The notes under the pieces were generated by a model. That model had not been told where the DNA came from, made no database searches, and saw only the letters and a program-made list of their open reading frames with translations. The position numbers and the translations under genes were made by a program. DNA of 64,000 bases from Rhodoferax lacus (GTDB lineage: Bacteria; Pseudomonadota; Gammaproteobacteria; Burkholderiales; Burkholderiaceae_C). Location: the NCBI RefSeq assembly GCF_003415675.1, contig NZ_QFZK01000001.1:248001-312000 (forward strand), written 5' to 3'. How positions within the stretch are numbered: position 1 is the first letter of the stretch; every line of letters starts with the position of its first letter. Positions 42,721-52,320 of this stretch are shown here, one piece after another.

Positions 42721-43718
42721 CGCGCGAGCCACTGGCCCATCAGCGTGGCTTCCAGCACCTGGCTGGCACCCACGGCATCGACTTCCATGCAGGCGTGGGT
42801 CATGGACTCTTCGGCTTCCCAACCGGCCTGCGGGTAGTCAATGCGCTTGCGCCGCAGCATGGTCTGGCCCTGGGCCAGGCCGTCCACGGCCACGCGCATG
42901 CGACCGCTCTCCAATTGAAAAAGCTCAGGGTTGGTGAGGTAGATAAAGGCCAGCACATCGTGGCCAAAGCAGCCGTGGATCTCGGCCACATGCGGGTACA
43001 GGTCGCTGTAGAAATTGGCGTAGAACTTCACCGCATGCAGCAAGGTGTCGGTGGCCACATGCTGCTGGTGTTGGGCAATCTTGCCAAACAGGGTGACCGG
43101 CAGGATCACCTGGTGCGTCACGTCCAGGCCCACCATAGTGAGCTTCCAGTCGGCGGTGAACACCAGATCGGCAGCGTGCGGGTCGTTCCAGATATTGGCC
43201 TCGGCCACGGGCGATACATTGCCCGGCTCCACCACGGTGCCGCCCATCAGAATCACTTCGCGCACCAGCGTGGGCAACTCGGGTGCGAGCTTCAGCGCGG
43301 TGGCTAAATTGCCCAGCGGGCCCACCGCCACCAGGGTGATTTCACCAGGGTGGGCGCGTGCCATGTCCACGATGAACTGGGCCGAGGAGCGCGGGTCCAG
43401 CGTGTTGCGGGTGACCTCGCGCACAGGCAGGTTGCCCAGGCCGTCGGCGCCGTGGATGTAATCCGGTGGCGGCTCGGAGGCCTTGACCCAGGGCCGGGCC
43501 ACGCCCTTGGTCACGGGGATCTCAAAGCCGGCAATGGCGGTAAGGTAGAGCGCATTGGTGGCGGCCTGTTCCACAGTGACATTGCCAAAGGTGGTGGTGA
43601 TGCCCACCACGTCCACACCGGCGTGGGCCAGTGCGTAGTACAGGGCCATGGCGTCGTCCACGCCGGGGTCGGTGTCGTAGATGACTTTGCGGGGCGCGTT
43701 CAGGCTGGCAGTGGGCAT
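42717..43718 (-). CDS. Nucleoside hydrolase (first of two)
   Basis: A 333-residue cytoplasmic nucleoside hydrolase of the IUNH family that splits ribonucleosides into base and ribose. The calcium site is YDTDPGVDDAMAL near the N terminus. Further family parts are ITTTFGNVTVEQAATNALYL and EVILMGGTV followed by EANIWNDPHAADLVF. It lies between ribokinase and the oxygenase, so the ribose it frees can be phosphorylated by its neighbour. I chose the ATG just past the ribokinase stop; an ATG-like start at 43742 would overlap rbsK by 16 bases. Base preference cannot be read from the sequence. Confidence 0.92.
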   Translation of the reverse strand: MPTASLNAPRKVIYDTDPGVDDAMALYYALAHAGVDVVGITTTFGNVTVEQAATNALYLTAIAGFEIPVTKGVARPWVKASEPPPDYIHGADGLGNLPVREVTRNTLDPRSSAQFIVDMARAHPGEITLVAVGPLGNLATALKLAPELPTLVREVILMGGTVVEPGNVSPVAEANIWNDPHAADLVFTADWKLTMVGLDVTHQVILPVTLFGKIAQHQQHVATDTLLHAVKFYANFYSDLYPHVAEIHGCFGHDVLAFIYLTNPELFQLESGRMRVAVDGLAQGQTMLRRKRIDYPQAGWEAEESMTHACMEVDAVGASQVLEATLMGQWLAR

Positions 43719-43726
43719 GCGGGCTT

Positions 43727-44662
43727 TCAGTTCAGGCCGCACAGGGCGCGCAGCGCGGCCAGTGCGGTGGGGTTGTTGGTGTCGGCTTGCTGTTGCAGCA
43801 GGGTGGCCACTTCAAGTGCAGTGGGTACGCTGCTTTGCGCGCCGAGTTTGGTGCAGGCCAGGGCTGCTGCTGCGCTGGCATACAACAGGGCGTCGGGCAG
43901 GCTTTGGCCCTGGCTCAGGGCGGCGCACAGGCTGCCGCAAAAGGTGTCTCCGGCGCCGGTGGTGTCCACCGGGTTCACGGCAAAGGCGGTTTGCCAATGC
44001 AGGGTGCCCTGGTGGCGGGCCAGGCAGCCGTGGGAGCCCAGCGTCACCACCACCGTGGGTACGTTCAGTTGGGCCAGGCACTCGGCAATGCTGCCGCTGT
44101 GCTGGGCCACGGTAGCCAACTCGCCTTCGTTCACCACCAGGATGTCCACCAGGGCCAGGAGTTCGGGCTCCAGCACCTGGGCGGGGGCGGCATTCAGCAC
44201 CACAGCCACACCCGCGTGGCGCGCCGCCTGGGCATAGGCCCGCACGGTGTGCAGCGGGGTTTCCAGTTGCAGCAACAAGTGGGTGAAGCCCGTCAGCTTG
44301 GGCAAATGCTCAGGCCGCAGACAGGTATTGGCACCGGGCGCCACGGTGATGGCGTTTTCACCGGCCTTGGACAGGCAAATAAAGGCCGTGCCAGTGGGGT
44401 GGAAGGGTTCGCGCACGGTGTGCAACTGCACGCCTGCGCCATCCAGCGACTCTTCCAGCGGCTTGGCAAAGGCATCGTTGCCCAGGGCCAGCAGCATGTG
44501 GGTGGCGACACCTCCGGCGCGGGCGCAGGCTACGGCCTGGTTGGCGCCCTTGCCGCCGGGGAAGGTCTTGAAGTCGCGCCCCAGCACCGTCTCGCCGGGG
44601 GCAGGAATATGGTCGGCCCGCACCACAAAGTCCAGATTGGCGGAGCCTGCTACCAGAATCAT
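43727..44662 (-). CDS. rbsK: Ribokinase
   Basis: A 311-residue PfkB-family sugar kinase. The first signature GGKGANQAVACAR and the second NPVDTTGAGDTFCG with the catalytic aspartate are both complete, and GSANLDFVV at the start is the ribokinase N terminus. It turns D-ribose and ATP into ribose 5-phosphate. It is the first gene of the leftward unit and diverges from psuK across only 63 bases, so both units may share control elements. It links the nucleoside hydrolases to the pentose phosphate pathway. Confidence 0.93.
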   Translation of the reverse strand: MILVAGSANLDFVVRADHIPAPGETVLGRDFKTFPGGKGANQAVACARAGGVATHMLLALGNDAFAKPLEESLDGAGVQLHTVREPFHPTGTAFICLSKAGENAITVAPGANTCLRPEHLPKLTGFTHLLLQLETPLHTVRAYAQAARHAGVAVVLNAAPAQVLEPELLALVDILVVNEGELATVAQHSGSIAECLAQLNVPTVVVTLGSHGCLARHQGTLHWQTAFAVNPVDTTGAGDTFCGSLCAALSQGQSLPDALLYASAAAALACTKLGAQSSVPTALEVATLLQQQADTNNPTALAALRALCGLN

Positions 44663-44700
44663 TGCGAGCCTTCGTGTTACCTAAAGCGTTGTATTGTGCC

Positions 44701-44718
44701 GTCTAAACTTCTGTCTAA
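44701..44718. promoter_or_regulatory. Direct repeat between rbsK and psuK
   Basis: GTCTAA occurs twice, 12 bases apart start to start (44701 and 44713), in the 63-base divergent gap. Two copies on roughly one helical turn could bind a regulator that controls both directions. No regulator gene lies in the island, and the function is a guess. Confidence 0.3.
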
Positions 44719-44725
44719 TCTGGCC

Positions 44726-45670
44726 ATGCCCCTGTCTCCCTGCAAACCGTATGTCGCTCTGATCGGCGGCGCCAATCTGGACATCTCTGCCCACTCTCAC
44801 GCCGCGCCCGTGATGGGTGACTCCAACCCGGGCCGCATCCTGTGCAGCCCTGGCGGCGTGGCCCGCAATGTGGCGGAAAACCTGCTGCGCCTGGGGGTGG
44901 ATGGGCGCCTGCTCAGCGTGCTGGGGGACGATGCGTTTGCGGCTGTGCTGCGCCAGGCCGCAGCTGCCATCGGTCTGGACCTGGCGGCCTGCGCGACGCT
45001 CCCGGGCGAGCGCACGGCCACCTACCTGTCCCTGCACGGGGTGGATGGCGACATGGGCGTGGCGGTGAATGACATGGGTATTCTGGAGCGGCTCACCCCC
45101 GCGCTATTGGCCCGGCACGCGGGCTTGTTGACGGCAGCGCAGGCCGTGGTGGTGGACTGCAATGTGCGCCCCGACGTGCTGCACTGGTTGTGCCACGACC
45201 TGGCGCACCCGGTGGTGTTTGCCGAAGCCGTTTCGGTGGCCAAATGCCAGAAGCTGCTGCCGGTGCTGGGGCGTCTTCACACGCTCAAGGCCAACCGCAT
45301 GGAGGCGCAGGCACTCACCGGGCTGGAGATCGTTGACGTGCCCTCTGCCCAATCGGCAGCACAGGCACTGCACCAGCGTGGCGTGCGCCAGGTGGTGCTC
45401 AGTCTGGGGGCACAGGGGGCTGTGTGGTGTGATGCGGCGGGCGCCACCGGCCACCACCCGGCGCGGCCGGTACCCATGGCCAGCGCCACCGGGGCGGGCG
45501 ACGCCTTGCTCAGTGGCCTGGTCTATGGCCATTTGCAGGCCATGCCATTGGAACTGTCGGTGCCATTCGCAATGGCCTGCGCCGAGCTCACCTTATCCAG
45601 TACATTCGCCAATGCACCTGAACTGAGTGTGGCCGCCATTCGCGCACACCTTGAAACACACAACACATGA
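44726..45670 (+). CDS. psuK: Pseudouridine kinase
   Basis: A 314-residue PfkB-family kinase. Its first motif CSPGGVARNVAENLLRLG is the PsuK-type version rather than the ribokinase GGKGANQA, and the C-terminal motif ASATGAGDALLSGL carries the catalytic aspartate. It phosphorylates pseudouridine to pseudouridine 5'-phosphate for the next enzyme. Its stop overlaps the psuG start as ATGA. The ATG at GGCCATGCC was chosen because the frame upstream is antisense to rbsK. Confidence 0.92.
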   Translation: MPLSPCKPYVALIGGANLDISAHSHAAPVMGDSNPGRILCSPGGVARNVAENLLRLGVDGRLLSVLGDDAFAAVLRQAAAAIGLDLAACATLPGERTATYLSLHGVDGDMGVAVNDMGILERLTPALLARHAGLLTAAQAVVVDCNVRPDVLHWLCHDLAHPVVFAEAVSVAKCQKLLPVLGRLHTLKANRMEAQALTGLEIVDVPSAQSAAQALHQRGVRQVVLSLGAQGAVWCDAAGATGHHPARPVPMASATGAGDALLSGLVYGHLQAMPLELSVPFAMACAELTLSSTFANAPELSVAAIRAHLETHNT

Positions 45671-46587
45671 CAAGCCAAGCCTTTCTGGACATTGCACCCG
45701 AGGTGCAACAAGCCCTTGCCAGCGGCCAAGCCGTGGTGGCACTGGAGTCCACCATCATTTCGCATGGCATGCCCTATCCGCAAAACGTGGCCACGGCCCT
45801 GCAGGTGGAAGACGAAGTGCGCCAACACGGTGCCGTGCCCGCCACCATCGCCATCGTGAATGGCCGCCTCAAGGCCGGCCTGTCGCGTGACGAGATCGAG
45901 CAACTCGGAAAAGCCGGACACGCTGTCACCAAGGTCAGCCGGCGCGATATTCCTTTCATCGTGGCCAGCAAGGCAACAGGCGCCACCACCGTGGCCGCCA
46001 CCATGGTGATAGCCGCCATGGCCGGCATACGGGTATTTGCCACCGGTGGCATAGGCGGCGTGCACCGCGGTGCGCAAGAGAGCTTTGATGTCTCGGCCGA
46101 CCTGCAGGAGCTGGCCCATACGCCGGTGGCAGTGGTCTGTGCCGGTGCCAAGTCCATCCTGGATCTGCGTCTGACGCTGGAGTACCTGGAGACCCACGGC
46201 GTGGCTGTGGTGGGCTACCAGACCGATGCCTTGCCCGCCTTCTTTACCCGCGACAGCGCCTTCAAGGTGGACTACCGGCTCGACTCCCCGCAAGCCATAG
46301 CCGCCGTGCTCAAGGCCAAATGGACTATGGGCCTGCAGGGTGGCATGGTTGTTGCAAACCCGATTCCCGAGGCCTATGCCATGCCGCGCGCCGCCATTGA
46401 CCAGGCCATTGAGCAGGCCTTGCAAGAGGCTGCGCAGCAGGGCGTTGCAGGCAAGGAGTCCACGCCGTTTTTGCTGGCGCGGGTAAACCAATTAACCGGG
46501 GGTGACAGTCTGGCGTCCAATATCCAACTGGTGCTGAACAACGCACGACTGGCGGCGGCCATTGCCATTGCCTTCAATGCCGGTTAA
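45667..46587 (+). CDS. psuG: Pseudouridine-5'-phosphate glycosidase
   Basis: A 306-residue cytoplasmic glycosidase that splits pseudouridine 5'-phosphate into uracil and ribose 5-phosphate. The N-terminal ALESTIISHGMPYPQNVATA holds the catalytic glutamate E27, and VVCAGAKSILDL carries the catalytic lysine. The region FATGGIGGVHRGAQESFDVS is a family hallmark. It is translationally coupled to psuK, so together they give a complete pseudouridine degradation step. Confidence 0.96.
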   Translation: MTSQAFLDIAPEVQQALASGQAVVALESTIISHGMPYPQNVATALQVEDEVRQHGAVPATIAIVNGRLKAGLSRDEIEQLGKAGHAVTKVSRRDIPFIVASKATGATTVAATMVIAAMAGIRVFATGGIGGVHRGAQESFDVSADLQELAHTPVAVVCAGAKSILDLRLTLEYLETHGVAVVGYQTDALPAFFTRDSAFKVDYRLDSPQAIAAVLKAKWTMGLQGGMVVANPIPEAYAMPRAAIDQAIEQALQEAAQQGVAGKESTPFLLARVNQLTGGDSLASNIQLVLNNARLAAAIAIAFNAG

Positions 46588-46600
46588 AGCGCCCGCAGGT

Positions 46601-47539
46601 ATGGCACGCCAGAAAATCATCATTGACACCGACCCCGGGCAGGACGACGCGGTTGCCATTCTGCTGGCGCTGGCCTCACCCGAGCTGGAGGTGTTGGGTA
46701 TTACCGTGGTGGCGGGCAATGTGCCGCTGCGCTGGACCGAAAAGAATGCGCGCAAGATTTGCGAGCTGGCCGGCAAGCCCCAGACCCGCGTGTTTGCCGG
46801 TGCCAGCCGTCCCCTGGTGCGCAACCTGGTGACCGCCGAGCATGTGCACGGACGCACCGGCCTGGACGGCCCGGACCTGCCCGAGCCCACCATGGCCTTG
46901 CAAGAGCAGCACGCGGTGGACTTCATTGTGGAAGAGGTCCGACGCCAGCCCGCAGGTGTGGTCACGCTGTGCACCCTGGGGCCGCTGACCAATATCGCCC
47001 TGGCCCTGCAGCGCGCGCCCGACATTGCCCTGCGCGTGCAGCAGATCGTCATGATGGGTGGCGGCTTCTCGGAAGGCGGCAACATCACACCGGCGGCCGA
47101 GTTCAACATCTATGTAGACCCGCATGCCGCGCATGTGGTGTTTGAAAGCGGCATCCCGCTGGTGGTGATGCCGCTGGATGTGACGCACCAGGTGCTGACC
47201 ACCAGGAAGCGCATCGCCGCCATTGGTGCACTGGGCACACCGGTGGCCCAGGCCACGGTGGAGCTGCTGGAATTTTTTGAGCGCTATGACGAGCTGAAAT
47301 ACGGCAGTGATGGCGGCCCCCTGCACGACCCCTGCGTGATCGCCTACCTGCTCAAGCCCGAACTGTTTCAGGGCCGCGAATGCAACGTCACCATCGAATG
47401 CGGCTCCGAGCTGACCATGGGCATGACCGTGGTGGACTGGTGGGGTATAACCCATCGGCCCATCAACGCCACGGTGATGCGGGTGGTGGATGCCCAAGGG
47501 TTTTTCAAGCTGCTGACGCGGCGGCTGAAAACCCTATGA
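46601..47539 (+). CDS. Nucleoside hydrolase (second of two)
   Basis: A 312-residue IUNH-family hydrolase with IIIDTDPGQDDAVAILLA as the calcium site, VVAGNVPLRWTEKNARKI, IVMMGGGFSEGGNITP and FNIYVDPHAAHVVF. It differs clearly from the copy on the other strand, so the two probably have different base preferences. The ATG of MARQKIIID is chosen as it gives the usual N terminus; ATGs at 46562 and 46577 overlap psuG and are possible. A nine-base direct repeat AACCTGCAA (47539 and 47577) flanks the gap to the next gene. Confidence 0.92.
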   Translation: MARQKIIIDTDPGQDDAVAILLALASPELEVLGITVVAGNVPLRWTEKNARKICELAGKPQTRVFAGASRPLVRNLVTAEHVHGRTGLDGPDLPEPTMALQEQHAVDFIVEEVRRQPAGVVTLCTLGPLTNIALALQRAPDIALRVQQIVMMGGGFSEGGNITPAAEFNIYVDPHAAHVVFESGIPLVVMPLDVTHQVLTTRKRIAAIGALGTPVAQATVELLEFFERYDELKYGSDGGPLHDPCVIAYLLKPELFQGRECNVTIECGSELTMGMTVVDWWGITHRPINATVMRVVDAQGFFKLLTRRLKTL

Positions 47540-47601
47540 ACCTGCAACGCGTTTAGTCTGTACTATCAATTTTTTCAACCTGCAATCAACGGAGATACTT
47601 C

Positions 47602-48582
47602 ATGCAAATTCTGAGCAATGTGAAACTGGGAGTGCTGGCCGCGGCGATGGCCACGAGTTTTGCAGCCATGGCCGAACCCGCCATCATTTATGACATGGGC
47701 GGCAAGTTTGACAAGTCCTTCAACGAAGCCGCCTACAACGGCATGCAGAAGTGGAAGAAGGAAAGCGGCAAGAAGTACCTCGAATTCGAAGTGACTAACG
47801 AATCGCAGCGCGAGCAGTCGGTGCGCCGCATGGCCGAAAAGGGTGCCAGCCCCATCATCAGCGTGGGCTTCTCGCAAGCCTCTGCAGTGGAAAAAGTGGC
47901 CAAGGAATTCCCCAAGCTGAACTTCGTGATCGTGGACATGGTGGTGGACCTGCCCAATGTGCAGTCCGTGGTCTTCAAGGAACAGGAAGGCAGCTTCCTG
48001 GTCGGCACGATGGCCGCACTGGCCAGCAAGACCGGCAAGGTCGGCTTTGTGGGTGGCATGGACATCCCCCTGATCCGCAAATTTGAGTGCGGCTATGAGC
48101 AGGGCGCCAAGTACGCCAACCCCAAGGCCGAGGTGTTCCAGAACATGACCGGCACCACCGGTGCGGCCTGGAACGACCCGGCGCGTGGCGGTGAGTTGGC
48201 CAAGGCCCAGTTTGCCAAGGGTGCCGATGTGGTGTTTGCCGCAGCTGGTGGCACTGGCACCGGTGTCTACCAGGCCGCCAAGGACAGCAACATGCTGGCC
48301 ATTGGTGTAGACAGCAACCAGAACCACCTGCAGCCCGGCACCATGCTCACTTCCATGCTTAAGCGCGTGGATGTGGCGGTGTACAACGTCTCCAAGAAAT
48401 TCACGCCCGGCATGACCGTGCTGGGTCTGAAAGAGGGCGGAGTGGACTACGCCATGGATGCCAACAACGCCAAACTGGTTACGCCCGCCATGAAGAAGAA
48501 GGTGGAAGCCGCCAAGGCTGACATCATCAGCGGCAAGATCAAGGTGGCCGACTACATGGCCGACAACGCCTGCAAGTACTAA
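47602..48582 (+). CDS. BMP/PnrA-family nucleoside-binding protein of the ABC importer
   Basis: A 326-residue periplasmic receptor with a signal peptide (about 25 residues, ending AAMAEPAII). The family motifs IYDMGGKFDKSFNEAAYNG, FVGGMDIPLIRKFECGYEQG and VFAAAGGTGTGVYQAAKDS place it with the basic-membrane-protein/PnrA group, whose characterised members bind purine and other nucleosides. It starts after CGGAGA, opens the four-gene importer and lies in the same direction as the pseudouridine genes. Confidence 0.93.
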   Translation: MQILSNVKLGVLAAAMATSFAAMAEPAIIYDMGGKFDKSFNEAAYNGMQKWKKESGKKYLEFEVTNESQREQSVRRMAEKGASPIISVGFSQASAVEKVAKEFPKLNFVIVDMVVDLPNVQSVVFKEQEGSFLVGTMAALASKTGKVGFVGGMDIPLIRKFECGYEQGAKYANPKAEVFQNMTGTTGAAWNDPARGGELAKAQFAKGADVVFAAAGGTGTGVYQAAKDSNMLAIGVDSNQNHLQPGTMLTSMLKRVDVAVYNVSKKFTPGMTVLGLKEGGVDYAMDANNAKLVTPAMKKKVEAAKADIISGKIKVADYMADNACKY

Positions 48583-48586
48583 AGCA

Positions 48587-50119
48587 GTGACAGCAGCAGC
48601 ACCGATTGCGGTGCACATGCGTGGCATCCACAAGCGCTTCGGCGCTGTGCGTGCCAATGTGGACGTGAGCCTCTGTGTGCGCTCGGGCACGGTGCATGGC
48701 CTCGTGGGCGAGAACGGCGCGGGTAAGAGCACGCTGATGTCGGTGCTGTACGGGTTTTACCGTGCGGATGCCGGCAGCATTGCGGTCAATGGGCAGGACG
48801 CCGACATCCGCAATGCCGACGACGCCATCGCGCTTGGCATTGGCATGGTCCACCAGCACTTCATGCTGGTGGACACACTCACCGCACTGGAAAACGTGAT
48901 GCTGGGCGCCGAGCCGCACTGGCTGCTGCTGCGCGCCACTGCGCAGGTGCGCGGCAAGCTCGAAGCGCTGATGCAGTCCACTGGCCTGCACGTGCAACTG
49001 GACACCCTGGTGGCGGACCTGGCCGTGGGTGACCGGCAGCGACTGGAAATCCTCAAGGCCCTGTACCGTGGCGCCAAGGTGCTGATTCTGGATGAACCCA
49101 CCGCGGTGCTGACGCCCCAGGAAACGGTGCAGCTCTTCGATGTGCTGCGCGGCCTGCGCGCGCAGGGCACCACCATCATTCTGATCACCCACAAGCTCAA
49201 GGAAGTCATGGCCTTGTGCGACTGGGTCACCGTTATGCGTGCTGGTGCGGTGGTGCAGGAGTTGCCCATTGCCCAGGCCACCATTGCCGGCCTGGCCGAG
49301 GCCATGGTGGGGCGCAAGGTGAATATGGGGCGTGTGGAGGGAGCCGCGCACACGCCCGGCGAAGTGCTGTTGGCAGCCCGCGGCCTGGAAGTGCGCGACA
49401 GCCTGAATGTGCTGCGCCTCTCGGGCATTGATGTGCAGCTGCGTGCCGGTGAAATGGTGGGCATTGCCGGTGTGTCTGGCAATGGCCAGAGCGAGCTGCT
49501 CGATGTGCTCAGCGGCCTGCTCACGCCCACGCAGGGCGAACTCACCGTGTGCGGCCAGCGCTTTACGCCACCGCACTGGCTGGACCCGCAAACCGCCCGC
49601 AGCCTGGGCCTGGCCCATGTGCCCGAGGACCGCCATGCGCGCGCCTTGGTGATGGCTTTTGCAGCCTGGGAGTCGGCGGTGCTGGGCTACGACGGCCTGC
49701 CGCAATACCGCAGCGGGCCCTGGATGCGGCACGTGGGCATGACGACGGCCACCGCCACCATGATGGAGCGATTTGACGTGCGCCCGCGCGATACCAGCCT
49801 GCCGTCCAGCAAGTTCTCGGGTGGCAACCAGCAAAAGCTGGTGCTGGCGCGCGAGCTGGGCCAAAGCCCCAAAGTCTTGTTGGTAGGCCAGCCTACACGC
49901 GGGGTGGACATAGGCGCCATCGAATTCATTTACAGCCAGCTGCGTGCCATGCGCGATGCGGGATGCGCCGTGCTGGTGGTGTCCAGCGAGCTGGACGAAA
50001 TTCTGGCCCTGTCGGACCGGGTGATCGTGATGAACCAGGGCCGCATTGCCGGTGAGCTGGCCATTGGCGATTGCACCGAGGCCGGCCTGGGCCTGCTGAT
50101 GACCGGAGGAAGCCAATGA
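48587..50119 (+). CDS. Nucleoside ABC importer, duplicated ATPase
   Basis: A 510-residue protein with two ATPase cassettes of the YufO/NupO kind. Cassette one has [16 protein letters not shown] and [15 protein letters not shown] but a degraded signature ([16 protein letters not shown]). Cassette two has a degenerate P-loop ([14 protein letters not shown]), the full signature [13 protein letters not shown] and a Walker B-like [13 protein letters not shown] without the usual Asp-Glu. This asymmetry is normal in BMP-linked importers. It starts with GTG four bases after the binding-protein stop. An ATG ten codons in is possible. Confidence 0.92.
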   Translation: MTAAAPIAVHMRGIHKRFGAVRANVDVSLCVRSGTVHGLVGENGAGKSTLMSVLYGFYRADAGSIAVNGQDADIRNADDAIALGIGMVHQHFMLVDTLTALENVMLGAEPHWLLLRATAQVRGKLEALMQSTGLHVQLDTLVADLAVGDRQRLEILKALYRGAKVLILDEPTAVLTPQETVQLFDVLRGLRAQGTTIILITHKLKEVMALCDWVTVMRAGAVVQELPIAQATIAGLAEAMVGRKVNMGRVEGAAHTPGEVLLAARGLEVRDSLNVLRLSGIDVQLRAGEMVGIAGVSGNGQSELLDVLSGLLTPTQGELTVCGQRFTPPHWLDPQTARSLGLAHVPEDRHARALVMAFAAWESAVLGYDGLPQYRSGPWMRHVGMTTATATMMERFDVRPRDTSLPSSKFSGGNQQKLVLARELGQSPKVLLVGQPTRGVDIGAIEFIYSQLRAMRDAGCAVLVVSSELDEILALSDRVIVMNQGRIAGELAIGDCTEAGLGLLMTGGSQ

Positions 50120-51234
50120 GTGTGCCTTTGCCCCTGCCGCGCTGGGCCGATCTGGTGCTGCTGCCCGCCGTGTGCCTGGCCGTGGCCTTGCTGGCCGCCG
50201 CTGGCGTGGTGGCCATGGTGGGGCAAAGCCCGGTGGAAGTCATGACGGCCCTGGTGCAGGGCGCCTTTGGCACGCTGCGGGGCTTGAGCTATACGCTGTA
50301 CTACGCCACCACCTTCATCTTTACCGGCCTGGCCGTGGCCGTGGCATTCCATGGCGGCCTGTTCAATATTGGCGGCGAGGGGCAGGCCGTGATGGGTGGC
50401 CTGGGCACTGGCCTGGCGGCACTTTTTCTTTCAGCCAGCCTGCCGGCCTGGGCCATGCTGCCCCTCATGCTGCTGGCGGGCATGCTGTTTGGCCTGCTGT
50501 GGGCGGCCGTGCCGGCCTACCTGCAGGCCTACCGCGGCAGCCATGTGGTGATCACCACCATCATGTTCAACTTCATTGCCAGCTCCATCCTGGTCTACCT
50601 GCTGGTGAACCACCTGCGGCCCAAGGGCATGATGGCGCTGGAGAGCGCCATTTTTGCCGATTCGGCCAAGCTGCCGGGCATGCAGCAGGCACTGGCCTGG
50701 GTGGGTGTGGAGTGGCCTGCCTCGCCCCTGAACCTGAGCCTGGTGCTGGCCTTGCTGGCCTGCGTGGGCGTGTACCTGTTTCTGTGGCGCAGCCGCGCGG
50801 GTTACCGCTTGCGCGCCGTGGGCTCCAGCCCGAGTGCGGCGGAATATGCCGGCATCAAGTCCCGGCACCAAACCCTGATTGCCATGGCGGTCTCGGGGGC
50901 ACTGGCGGGCATGGTGGGCATGAACGAGATTGCCGGTGTCAGCGGCAAGCTGATTCTGGAGTTCGTGGGTGGTGCCGGCTTCACCGGCATTGCCGTGGCC
51001 CTGATGGGGCGCAACCATCCGGTGGGCATTGTGTTTGCCAGCGTGCTGTTTGGCGCGCTGTTCCAGGGCGGGGCCGAGGTGGCGTTTGACGTGCCGGGCT
51101 TCAGCCGCGACATGGTGGTGATGCTGCAGGGCTTTATCGTGCTGTTCTCGGGTGCCATGACCTATGTGATCGCGCCCCTGGTGGCAGCAGGCCTGCGGCT
51201 TGTTCCGGGCATTTCGGGAGCACGCCATGGATGA
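50116..51234 (+). CDS. Nucleoside ABC importer, permease 1
   Basis: A 372-residue membrane protein of the YufP/NupP type with about nine hydrophobic segments (LPAVCLAVALLAAAGVVAMV; FNIGGEGQAVMGGLGTGLAA). The coupling-loop region is RLRAVGSSPSAAEYAGIKS followed by MVGMNEIAGVSGKL. The ATG overlaps the ATPase stop (ATGA). It forms a heterodimer with the next permease, as is typical of this importer group. Confidence 0.92.
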   Translation: MSVPLPLPRWADLVLLPAVCLAVALLAAAGVVAMVGQSPVEVMTALVQGAFGTLRGLSYTLYYATTFIFTGLAVAVAFHGGLFNIGGEGQAVMGGLGTGLAALFLSASLPAWAMLPLMLLAGMLFGLLWAAVPAYLQAYRGSHVVITTIMFNFIASSILVYLLVNHLRPKGMMALESAIFADSAKLPGMQQALAWVGVEWPASPLNLSLVLALLACVGVYLFLWRSRAGYRLRAVGSSPSAAEYAGIKSRHQTLIAMAVSGALAGMVGMNEIAGVSGKLILEFVGGAGFTGIAVALMGRNHPVGIVFASVLFGALFQGGAEVAFDVPGFSRDMVVMLQGFIVLFSGAMTYVIAPLVAAGLRLVPGISGARHG

Positions 51235-52195
51235 AGCCTCGCTGGGTGCCATGCTGGCCTCCACCTTGCGGCTGGCCACACCGCTGATCCTGTGCGCGCT
51301 GGCCGGTCTGTTCTCCGAGCGCTCCGGCGTGGTGGACATAGGGCTGGAGGGCAAGATGCTGTTCGCCGCCTTTGCCGCAGGCGCCGTGGGTGCCGTGTCG
51401 GGCTCCACCAGCCTGGCCCTGCTGGCTGCCATGGGCGTGGCGGTGCTGCTGTCCTGGATGCACGGCCTGGCCTGTGTCAGTTACCGGGGCGACCAGGTGG
51501 TGTCGGGCGTGGCCATCAACATCATTGCCGTGGGGCTGACGGTGGTGCTGGGCATCGCCTGGTTTGCCCAGGGCGGACAGACGCCGCCGGTGGACACCAG
51601 CGTACGCATACAGCCGCTGTTCCCGCAGGCCGGCACGCTGCTGGCCTTCATTCCCTTCATTGGCCGGGTTCTGGGCGAGGGCTTTTTGACGCACAACGCG
51701 CTGGTCTACTTTGCCTACGCGCTGGTGCCTGCGGTGTGGTGGCTGCTTTTTCGCACGCGCTTCGGCCTGCGCCTGCGCGCCGTGGGCGAGAACCCGCAGA
51801 TGGTGGATGCCGCCGGTGTCTCGGTGCTGCGTCTGCGCTACACCGCGCTTGCACTCAACGGCATGCTGTGTGGCCTGGCCGGCAGCTACCTGGTGCTGGC
51901 CCAAAGCGCCAATTTCTCCGCCAACATGACGGCCGGGCGCGGCTTCATGGCACTGGCCGCTCTGATTTTTGGCCGCTGGCTGCCCTTTGGCGCGCTGTGG
52001 GCCTGCCTGCTGTTCGGCTTTCTGGACGCCGCAGCCATTCGTCTGCAAGGCGTGCCGCTGCCCCTGGTAGGCGAGGTGCCAGTGCAGTTCATCCAGGCCT
52101 TGCCCTACGTGCTGACGGTGGTGCTGCTGGCCGGCTTCATTGGCAAGGCAGTGGCGCCGCAGGCGCTGGGCAAGCCGTATCTGAAAGAGCGCTGA
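51227..52195 (+). CDS. Nucleoside ABC importer, permease 2
   Basis: A 322-residue membrane protein of the YufQ/NupQ type, with about eight hydrophobic segments. Diagnostic parts are SERSGVVDIGLEGKMLFAAF near residue 30, SGVAINIIAVGLTVVLGIAW near 98 and the coupling region RLRAVGENPQMVDAAGVSV near 190. It overlaps the first permease by eight bases and ends the importer operon. With both permeases, ATPase and receptor present the transporter is complete. Confidence 0.92.
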   Translation: MDEASLGAMLASTLRLATPLILCALAGLFSERSGVVDIGLEGKMLFAAFAAGAVGAVSGSTSLALLAAMGVAVLLSWMHGLACVSYRGDQVVSGVAINIIAVGLTVVLGIAWFAQGGQTPPVDTSVRIQPLFPQAGTLLAFIPFIGRVLGEGFLTHNALVYFAYALVPAVWWLLFRTRFGLRLRAVGENPQMVDAAGVSVLRLRYTALALNGMLCGLAGSYLVLAQSANFSANMTAGRGFMALAALIFGRWLPFGALWACLLFGFLDAAAIRLQGVPLPLVGEVPVQFIQALPYVLTVVLLAGFIGKAVAPQALGKPYLKER

Positions 52196-52320
52196 GCAGG
52201 TCAAGCGGCTCGCAAAGTCTGGCTCAGACAGGTAAGATCATTTGCGAAGGGCGTTCGCTGTTGTGGTCACGAAAATCTGGGGCGGCGAACACGTCTTTGG
52301 CCAAAGCTTAGGAGGTACCC

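Noticed and set aside
43787..45670. The long upstream extension of the psuK frame through the rbsK region.
   Set aside because: The part before 44726 is antisense to rbsK and has no family features; the kinase domain begins at the chosen ATG.
47539..47585. The AACCTGCAA direct repeat as a transposon target duplication.
   Set aside because: The 38 bases start to start hold no element, and one copy overlaps the nucleoside hydrolase stop codon. It is more likely chance or a minor regulatory repeat.
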